From Balneolales bacterium (GTDB lineage Bacteria; Bacteroidota; Rhodothermia; Balneolales; Natronogracilivirgulaceae), in NCBI GenBank assembly GCA_007116685.1, contig SKIC01000295.1, forward strand, positions 1-11,754: a stretch of DNA of 11,754 bases, given 5' to 3'. Below, in pieces: positions 6,528-11,754 of this stretch. The notes beneath the pieces are model-generated. The model ran no database searches and was not told where the DNA came from. It saw only the letters and a list, made by a program, of their open reading frames with translations. The first letter of the stretch is position 1. The number at the start of each line of letters is the position of its first letter. The translations under genes and the position numbers were made by a program.

Positions 6528-8009
6528 ATGAACATTAGCATTTCGCAATTATCGCAGCAGTTAGATCAACGGATTGCAGAACTGAAAAAACACAGACCGG
6601 AAGCGCAGAAATCACGCACGATAATTGATAATGCGCTTACTGATGGAAACACGTACTACGGCATAAACACCGGTTTTGGGATATTAGCGAATAAGAGAGT
6701 TTCGCAGGAGGGATTGGAGCAGTTACAATCTAATCTTCTTAAAAGCCATGCTGTGGGGGTTGGGCCATTAATACCCAAAGAAATTTGTGCTCTCATGCTG
6801 AAATTGAAAATCCATGCGCTGGGCCTGGGTTATTCAGGAGTTTCTGACAGCACCCTGGAAAGGTTAATTTATTTCGCCGAACACAAATTGATCCCATCCG
6901 CACCAAGTAAGGGCAGTTTGGGTGCATCAGGAGATTTAGCGCCTTTGGCTCATTTATTTTTGCCATTATTGGCTTTGGGCGAGTTTTGGGATGAAAAAGG
7001 AACCGCAACAATTCCGGCCGAAGAAATCTTAAAAAAACACAATCTCGAGCCTGTAATCTTACACCCGAAAGATGGCCTGGCTCTGATTAACGGAACGCAG
7101 TTCATGCTGGCTTACGGCGTTTTTGTGCTCAATAAGTGTTTGCGCCTGCTGGATTATGCTGATTTGATTGCGGCGATGAGTCTGGAAGCATTACAGGGAA
7201 GCATTAAACCCTTCGATCCCAGAATCCATGATATTCGTCCGCATAAAGGACAGCGATTTGTGGCCGCAAATGTTCGAAAACTACTTGAAGAAAGTGAGAT
7301 TCTTGAATCACATAGAAATTGCGGAAAAGTTCAGGATCCTTACTGTTTGCGTTGCGTGCCTCAAGTTCATGGAGCTACTCGCGATGCATTGGATTATGTT
7401 GTCAATGTTTTGGAAACGGAAATGAATTCTGTAACCGATAATCCGCTCGTTTTTGAGAATGGGGATATTTTAAGTGGCGGGAATTTCCATGGCCAACCGC
7501 TTGCTTTGGCTCTGGATTTTGCAGCCATTGCTTTGGCAGAACTCGGTAGTATTTCTGAGCGCAGAACATATTTATTACTGGAAGGGGAAGATGGGCTGCC
7601 CACCTTATTAATGCGCGAAACAGGAATCAATTCCGGATTTATGATTCCGCAGTACACTTCTGCTGCTTTGGTGTCAGAAAATAAAGTTCTGTGCCATCCG
7701 GCTTCTGTGGATTCTATTCCGAGTAGCCTTGGTCAGGAAGATCACGTAAGTATGGGAAGCATAAGTGCTACCAAGTTGCTTACTGTTTTTGAGAACCTGG
7801 AGCATATTTTAGCTATAGAACTGTTTACAGCAGCACAAGCGCTGGATTTTAGAATGCCTCTGAAACCCGGTCGCGGAGTACAAAAGGCTCACCAATACGT
7901 GAGAAAAATTGTGCCTCACAACGAAACCGATAAACTTTTAAAAGAAGATATGAACGCCTGTTACGAAATTATTCGTGATGGCAAGTTACACGATTTGGTG
8001 TTTGGCTAG
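6528..8009 (+). CDS. hutH: Histidine ammonia-lyase
   Basis: This 493-residue MIO-dependent lyase deaminates L-histidine to trans-urocanate, the entry step of histidine catabolism. The residues that cyclise into the MIO cofactor are Ala133-Ser134-Gly135 in GSLGASGDLAPLAH. Other family marks are the catalytic Tyr in YYGINTGFG (Tyr44), LINGTQ (Asn188-Gln191), the substrate loop QDPYCLRCVPQVHG (269-282), SVTDNPL and SGGNFHGQ. Length fits bacterial HutH (about 500). The motif order also fits phenylalanine/tyrosine ammonia-lyases, but the neighbouring hutI and hutG decide for histidine. It is transcribed away from hutI and ends 24 bp from the convergent ribBA, with no obvious terminator between. 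The urocanase gene hutU, often adjacent, is absent. Confidence 0.95.
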   Translation: MNISISQLSQQLDQRIAELKKHRPEAQKSRTIIDNALTDGNTYYGINTGFGILANKRVSQEGLEQLQSNLLKSHAVGVGPLIPKEICALMLKLKIHALGLGYSGVSDSTLERLIYFAEHKLIPSAPSKGSLGASGDLAPLAHLFLPLLALGEFWDEKGTATIPAEEILKKHNLEPVILHPKDGLALINGTQFMLAYGVFVLNKCLRLLDYADLIAAMSLEALQGSIKPFDPRIHDIRPHKGQRFVAANVRKLLEESEILESHRNCGKVQDPYCLRCVPQVHGATRDALDYVVNVLETEMNSVTDNPLVFENGDILSGGNFHGQPLALALDFAAIALAELGSISERRTYLLLEGEDGLPTLLMRETGINSGFMIPQYTSAALVSENKVLCHPASVDSIPSSLGQEDHVSMGSISATKLLTVFENLEHILAIELFTAAQALDFRMPLKPGRGVQKAHQYVRKIVPHNETDKLLKEDMNACYEIIRDGKLHDLVFG

Positions 8010-8033
8010 AATAGCAGCAGTAAATCAGAAAAA

Positions 8034-9287
8034 TCAGTGTAAGATACTGCGGATAAGATCATGAGGATCGTGAGAATCTATATTTTTGATCTCATGTCCC
8101 ATTTGGTCGCGTTTGGTGCGCAAATATTTCAGGTTTTCGGGATAAGCTTCCGTTTCTATCGGGATGCGTTCTACAATTTCGAGTCCATATCCTTTTAAAC
8201 CCACTCGCTTGGATGGATTATTGGTGATGAGCCGTAATTTGTTGATGTTCAACTGACGAAGCATCTGTGCCCCGATTCCATAATCACGTAAATCCGGTTT
8301 GAAGCCGAGGGCAACGTTGGCTTCGATGGTATCCATACCCTCTTCCTGAAGTTTGTAGGCTTTTAATTTGTTCACCAAACCAATGCCACGCCCTTCCTGA
8401 TTCATATATAAAACGGCGCCGATTCCCTCTTCATCCACCATTCTAAGTGCGGAATGCAATTGTTCGCCACAATCACAGCGCTTTGAGCCAAAAATATCAC
8501 CGGTAACACAAAGGGAATGCACCCGAACCATAACCGGGTCGCCCTCTTTCCAGGAGCCTTTGGTTAGAGCGAGATGATTGGCACCGGTAAGTCTTTCTTC
8601 GAAAGCATGAAGGGTGAAATCTCCATAGACAGTTGGTAGATTGATATCAATGACTTTCGTAACCAAACTTTCGTTTTGCATACGATAGGCAATCAAATCT
8701 TTAATGGTGATTACCTTCATGTCAAAACGCTTGGCAACGTTCATTAGGTCTGGCATGCGTGCCATTGTGCCGTCTTCGTTCATGATTTCGCAGATTACTC
8801 CGGCAGGTTTCAATCCGGCTAAGCGCGCCAAATCAATAGCTGCTTCGGTATGACCGGCACGCCTGAGTACACCGCCTTCATTGGCAATTAATGGGAAAAT
8901 ATGACCTGGACGGGCGAAATCTTCGGGCTTGGTTTCGGAATCAACAAGGGCTCGAATGGTTTTTGCACGGTCTGAAGCTGAAATGCCGGTGGTAGTATCG
9001 TGTTTTAAGTCTATGGAAACAGTAAAGGCCGTTTTCATCGACTCGGTATTTTCGGTAACCATCCGGTCCAGTTTCAGACGGTAGGCAGTTTCTCTGGTAA
9101 TTGGCGTGCAAATCAAACCCCGACCATGTGTAGCCATGAGGTTTACGGCATCCGGAGTTACCATTTCGGCAGCCATGAGAAAGTCGCCTTCGTTTTCTCT
9201 GTCCTCATCATCACATACAATTACAATTTTACCATTTCGAATATCTTCGATGGCTTCTGCGATAGTATTGATGATGATATCAGACAT
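8034..9287 (-). CDS. ribBA: Bifunctional DHBP synthase / GTP cyclohydrolase II (riboflavin biosynthesis)
   Basis: This 417-residue fusion carries out both committed steps to riboflavin. The N-terminal half (about 1-203) makes 3,4-dihydroxy-2-butanone 4-phosphate from ribulose 5-phosphate, with DDEDRENEGDF (26-36), HGRGLICTP, TTTGISASDRAKTI, RPGHIFPL and GHTEAAIDL. The C-terminal half (about 207-400) opens the GTP ring, with zinc ligands Cys260, Cys271 and Cys273 in HSLCVTGDIFGSKRCDCG, NQEGRGIG, and DLRDYGIGAQ. The Glu usual before the first zinc Cys (HSEC) is Leu here; otherwise both active sites look complete. It lies 63 bp after yajC on the same strand. That gap is too short for an FMN riboswitch, so control must come from elsewhere. 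Confidence 0.97.
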   Translation of the reverse strand: MSDIIINTIAEAIEDIRNGKIVIVCDDEDRENEGDFLMAAEMVTPDAVNLMATHGRGLICTPITRETAYRLKLDRMVTENTESMKTAFTVSIDLKHDTTTGISASDRAKTIRALVDSETKPEDFARPGHIFPLIANEGGVLRRAGHTEAAIDLARLAGLKPAGVICEIMNEDGTMARMPDLMNVAKRFDMKVITIKDLIAYRMQNESLVTKVIDINLPTVYGDFTLHAFEERLTGANHLALTKGSWKEGDPVMVRVHSLCVTGDIFGSKRCDCGEQLHSALRMVDEEGIGAVLYMNQEGRGIGLVNKLKAYKLQEEGMDTIEANVALGFKPDLRDYGIGAQMLRQLNINKLRLITNNPSKRVGLKGYGLEIVERIPIETEAYPENLKYLRTKRDQMGHEIKNIDSHDPHDLIRSILH

Positions 9288-9319
9288 AAAAATGAATTAC
9301 TCGATTTCCTTTGATTTGA

Positions 9320-9340
9320 AAACAGGCAACCTTCCTGTTT
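9320..9340 (-). terminator. Small hairpin between yajC and ribBA (weak terminator or attenuator)
   Basis: AAACAGG and CCTGTTT form a perfect 7-bp stem around a 7-nt loop, 10 bp after the yajC stop and 33 bp before ribBA. On the minus strand the stem ends in TTT and is followed only by CAAATC, so the T-tract is poor. It could partially terminate yajC transcripts or modulate ribBA expression. Confidence 0.35.
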
Positions 9341-9350
9341 CGTGCCTTAT

Positions 9351-9668
9351 TTACTGAGCTTTATCCTTGTCAGGATTAACATCAACGATAGCACTTTTTG
9401 AAAAGCGAATCTTCACGTCTTTGTCTACTTCAGCAAGAACAGTGGTTTCGTCGATAGAAGAGATAATGGCATAGATACCGCCTGAAGTAAGGATTTTGTC
9501 TCCTTTTTTCATTCCTTCCACTTTTTGCTGAGTCTCTTTTTGTTTTTTTGACTGCGGACGAATAATGAAGAACCAGAAAACGAAGAAAATAGCAATCAAG
9601 AAAAAGAAAGAAGCAAAACCGCCACCAGCTTCAGGGTCAGCCATTAGGAAAAAAGCAAGATCGAACAT
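9351..9668 (-). CDS. yajC: Preprotein translocase accessory subunit YajC
   Basis: This 105-residue small membrane protein is the auxiliary partner of the SecDF complex in Sec-dependent export. It has a short N-terminus rich in Gly/Ala, a single transmembrane helix at about residues 18-37 that runs into the family hallmark WFFIIRPQSKKQKE, and a soluble SH3-like tail with KKGDKILTSGGIYAII and a V/I-rich ending. Length is typical. secD and secF are not adjacent. A -7-like TATCTTC about 40 bp upstream is the nearest promoter hint, but it is weak. Confidence 0.95.
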   Translation of the reverse strand: MFDLAFFLMADPEAGGGFASFFFLIAIFFVFWFFIIRPQSKKQKETQQKVEGMKKGDKILTSGGIYAIISSIDETTVLAEVDKDVKIRFSKSAIVDVNPDKDKAQ

Positions 9669-9790
9669 ATCACGAATAAATTAGATGTTAAATTTCTGTA
9701 CGGCGTTGAAGATACGACTTTTTAGGGAGACAAAAATGGGGGTTTGCTAGGCAAGAGTTAAGACAAATCCAATTTTGATATTATGGCTAA

Positions 9791-10192
9791 TTAGATCAGG
9801 CTATCTGAGATAAGCTCTTTAACTCGCTCCACGAGAGAAACAGTTTTGGGAAAGTAATTTTTAGCCTCTACTTCGTCATAGTCAATAAAATCATTGTAAT
9901 CACCCTTGTTACGTTTTTCAAACAACTCGGTGAAATGTTTGGCTATCTCTCTATCAATTAGACCATTCTTGACATATCGTTGACCAATTTGTTGTCTAAC
10001 ACCAGTATGACTTCTGACAGGTATATTATCTTTAATTAGAAGAGCCCCGATAGCATAAAAGCAAGTATAATACATTCTGTTAATTGCGGTGTTCCAGAAG
10101 CCATTATCTAAATGTGATTGTACCTCTTCTAGAGTTTTTTCAGCAAGTTCAATTCTGTATTTAATGTAATCTTCAGGTTTCAACTCGCTCAT
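9791..10192 (-). CDS. HEPN-domain protein, partner of the MNT nucleotidyltransferase
   Basis: This 133-residue all-helical HEPN protein has the family's first helices (DYIKYRIELAEKTLEEV, then FWNTAINRMYYTCFYAIGALL), the SHTGVRQQIGQRYV segment around His62, and the late motif FEKRNKGDYNDF (91-102). In many HEPN toxins the late motif is the RNase site R-x4-6-H. Here the Arg94 region reads RNKGDY, so the His is replaced by Asp-Tyr, as in the non-toxic-looking or differently acting HEPN branch. It overlaps the upstream MNT gene by 4 bp (ATGA), the standard layout of HEPN/MNT pairs. Such pairs act as toxin-antitoxin modules in characterised cases, with the MNT modifying a Tyr of HEPN. Whether this one is toxic cannot be read from the sequence. 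Confidence 0.85.
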   Translation of the reverse strand: MSELKPEDYIKYRIELAEKTLEEVQSHLDNGFWNTAINRMYYTCFYAIGALLIKDNIPVRSHTGVRQQIGQRYVKNGLIDREIAKHFTELFEKRNKGDYNDFIDYDEVEAKNYFPKTVSLVERVKELISDSLI

Positions 10193-10509
10193 AATAATTT
10201 GCCTTCAACCATGATATTATTATAGTAAGGAGTTACATGAAACTTGCTTTTCCACTCTTTTTCAGAATATACGCTTGGGCTAATTATTTCACCTGTTTCA
10301 AATTCAAGATCGTAAATTGGAGAAGTGACTTTCCTCTCGATTTCGGGGGTTATTTCATCGTCACTCAATAAAATGAGTATATCCCAATCAGAGTTCTTTT
10401 TTGATTCCCTTCTCGCTCTAGAACCATACAAATAAACTTTTGCATCAGGATCGTAACTTTCAACGATTGACTTGATACGCTGAGTGATATTTGGATTGGA
10501 TTGTTTCAT
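10189..10509 (-). CDS. Minimal nucleotidyltransferase (MNT) of a HEPN/MNT pair
   Basis: This 106-residue protein of the DNA polymerase beta-like nucleotidyltransferase superfamily has the core motif YGSRARRESKKNSDWDIL, that is Gly29-Ser30 followed by the metal-binding Asp41-x-Asp43. An acidic strand, YDLEFETG (Asp67, Glu69), may supply the third carboxylate. All that is needed for nucleotide transfer seems present. In studied MntA/HepT systems the MNT is the antitoxin and attaches AMP to the HEPN toxin. The gene order here (MNT first, HEPN overlapping) matches that. The start ATG follows an AT-rich leader without a ribosome site. A 12-bp palindrome lies 50 bp upstream and may serve autoregulation. 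Confidence 0.87.
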   Translation of the reverse strand: MKQSNPNITQRIKSIVESYDPDAKVYLYGSRARRESKKNSDWDILILLSDDEITPEIERKVTSPIYDLEFETGEIISPSVYSEKEWKSKFHVTPYYNNIMVEGKLL

Positions 10510-10558
10510 ATCATAAATATACGAAATGAAACCCTAGTTCACATTTTGTGCAAATCGA

Positions 10559-10570
10559 ATCCCATGGGAT
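10559..10570. promoter_or_regulatory. Perfect 12-bp palindrome upstream of the MNT/HEPN pair
   Basis: ATCCCATGGGAT is fully self-complementary and begins 50 bp before the MNT start. Toxin-antitoxin operons are commonly autoregulated at palindromes near the promoter, so this is a reasonable operator candidate. It is the only notable structure in the 182-bp gap between the MNT gene and the transporter. A short CACA-TTT-TGTG repeat lies beside it at 10540-10550. Confidence 0.3.
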
Positions 10571-10691
10571 AGAAAAGAGCATTTATCATTTAATTATAGA
10601 GTTACGTTGCAAATTTGTCTCAATTAAATAAAATAAAGATGTAGTGAATAGAACGGTAAGAATGATAAAGTTGGAAATAGTTCTGATCTTT

Positions 10692-11754
10692 TTAAACTTT
10701 CGGTACAAACATCAATAGAAATCCCATAAGTAGTGAAATTGCAGCTGCACTCCAGAAAACAGCATACGCACCAGAGTAGGCATAAATGACTCCCATTAAG
10801 GCCGGCCCGACAGTTTGTCCCAGTCGCAGAACTGTGCCATTGAAGGATAACAATGCTGCACGACTAACGGATGGTGCAACCGAGGTCAGTTGACTCAGGA
10901 AATTCGGGATATTTATTCCTTGCCCGGCACCATATAACAGCACGGGCAGAGCAAGTAGTAATGGAGAATTAGGGAATGGCATCACCAAAAATGCCAATGC
11001 GTAAATCATGTAAGAAAAAATCAGCATACGAAAGGCATCGAAGCGTTTGGTGAGCAGGCCTAAGGTGGAGGAAAAAAGGCCGTTGGTAAAAGCCATACAG
11101 GAAATCACTACTCCAATCACCAAACTGTTACTGTCGAACGAATCCACCATGTAAAACGGGATGATGGATAAAATGGGTCCATACAGCAACATGAAAGAAA
11201 CGAGGCTGGCTGTGAGTAAACTCAGAACCTGAGGTTTTTTCACTAATCGATAGACATTTCCAAAATAAGTGCGCAGGCTTGCGGGTTGCTCTGGTCGTAT
11301 AGTTTCTAATCGCAGCCAGACTAAAAACCCGATAGGGATTGCGATTAATGGGAGATAAAAAGGATAATTCCAGCCAAAAACAGCTAATGCCCCACCAATT
11401 GCCGGATACATAGTGGCACCAAAACTTAAAACCGCTGAGTTATAGCCCATGGCAGAATAGCGGTCATTGCCTTCAAACAGATCGCCAATCATGGTAGCAT
11501 TCAGGGATCCAATAGAGGCTGCACCGATTCCCTGGAAAAAACGTAATAAAAGTAAGGTGTTGAAATCCGTAGTGAAAGCACAGGCAAAACCCGCTAATCC
11601 GAAAATGAATAGCGAGGGAACCACAACGGCTTTCCGCCCAAGTCGATCAGCAATCACACCAAAAACCGGAGACAGAAATATTCCGGGAAGTGTAAAAACC
11701 GTAATCAACAAGGCAACCTGGTCGGGGCTTACATCAAAAGCACGAGCTATTTCA
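10692..11754 (-). CDS. MFS transporter, drug-efflux (DHA1) type, N-terminus beyond the right edge
   Basis: About 353 C-terminal residues of a major facilitator superfamily permease are visible. The reading frame stays open to the window edge (EIARAFDVSPDQVALLITVFTLPGIF...), so the real start and most of the first helix are outside. The apparent start at 11711 is an internal TTG. After helix 2 comes the MFS motif A, GVIADRLGRKAVV, in the loop between helices 2 and 3. About ten further hydrophobic helices follow, split by a basic central loop near LRLETIRPEQPASLRTYFGNVYRLVKKPQ, giving the usual 6+6 plan. The SPDQV start of helix 1 and motif A suggest the drug:H+ antiporter group (Bcr/multidrug-like). 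The substrate cannot be told. It is not evidently linked to the downstream MNT/HEPN pair. Confidence 0.85.
   Translation of the reverse strand, partial: EIARAFDVSPDQVALLITVFTLPGIFLSPVFGVIADRLGRKAVVVPSLFIFGLAGFACAFTTDFNTLLLLRFFQGIGAASIGSLNATMIGDLFEGNDRYSAMGYNSAVLSFGATMYPAIGGALAVFGWNYPFYLPLIAIPIGFLVWLRLETIRPEQPASLRTYFGNVYRLVKKPQVLSLLTASLVSFMLLYGPILSIIPFYMVDSFDSNSLVIGVVISCMAFTNGLFSSTLGLLTKRFDAFRMLIFSYMIYALAFLVMPFPNSPLLLALPVLLYGAGQGINIPNFLSQLTSVAPSVSRAALLSFNGTVLRLGQTVGPALMGVIYAYSGAYAVFWSAAAISLLMGFLLMFVPKV

Noticed and set aside
9669..9790. Promoter or riboswitch upstream of yajC
   Set aside because: Only a weak TATCTTC hexamer-like sequence and a poorly spaced TTTTG are visible, with no structured RNA motif.
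11709..11711. TTG as start of the MFS transporter
   Set aside because: The frame stays open upstream to the window edge with transporter-like sequence (SPDQVALLITVF), so the true start is outside the window.
1..11754. CRISPR array, tRNA/rRNA genes, insertion sequence with transposase, phage genes
   Set aside because: No regularly spaced direct repeats, no cloverleaf or rRNA-like sequence and no transposase or integrase motifs were seen on either strand.

Overview
The window looks like a chromosomal piece of a Gram-negative, moderately AT-rich bacterium. Several traits point to the Bacteroidota/Balneolota side of the tree: poor Shine-Dalgarno sequences at most starts, a fused RibBA with an HSLCVTGD zinc-site variant, an isolated yajC, and a CusA-type pump accompanied by a small Cys-rich exported protein. 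This placement is by gene style only, since no rRNA or marker gene is present. Gene content is mostly ordinary metabolism, and the novelty lies in non-coding structure and small accessory genes.

Layout from left to right. (1) 1-1229, minus strand, a copper/heavy-metal block. In transcription order it holds a 67-aa heavy-metal-associated (HMA) chaperone, a small exported Cys-rich protein overlapping it by 11 bp, and the start of a CusA/CzcA-type RND pump that runs off the left edge. A hairpin/dyad before the pump gene sits inside a promoter-like sequence with a 20-bp spacer. (2) 1230-1616, a 387-bp AT-rich gap with a dyad close to the HMA start, a 24-codon hydrophobic micro-ORF and two tandem DnaA-box-like 9-mers. 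(3) 1617-4022, minus, a complete P1B-1 Cu(I)-exporting ATPase (CopA) with two HMA domains.

(4) 4071-8009, histidine utilisation. hutI and hutG overlap on the minus strand, and hutH is divergent on the plus strand. Together they would turn histidine into urocanate (HutH) and, after the missing urocanase step, imidazolonepropionate into formiminoglutamate (HutI) and then glutamate plus formamide (HutG). hutU is not in the window. The 332-bp divergent region carries the most striking non-coding object here, a 140-bp self-complementary element with near-perfect 17-bp terminal inverted repeats.

(5) 8034-9668, minus, yajC followed by the bifunctional riboflavin gene ribBA, separated by a small hairpin and with no room for an FMN riboswitch. 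(6) 9791-10509, minus, a two-gene MNT/HEPN module (nucleotidyltransferase then HEPN protein, 4-bp overlap) of the toxin-antitoxin type, with a perfect 12-bp palindrome upstream. (7) 10692-11754, minus, an MFS drug-efflux-type transporter whose N-terminus lies beyond the right edge.

I found no convincing undescribed multi-gene system. The best leads are the 140-bp palindromic element, the cus-type block with its dyads and Cys-rich exported protein, and the HEPN/MNT pair with a non-canonical HEPN motif.
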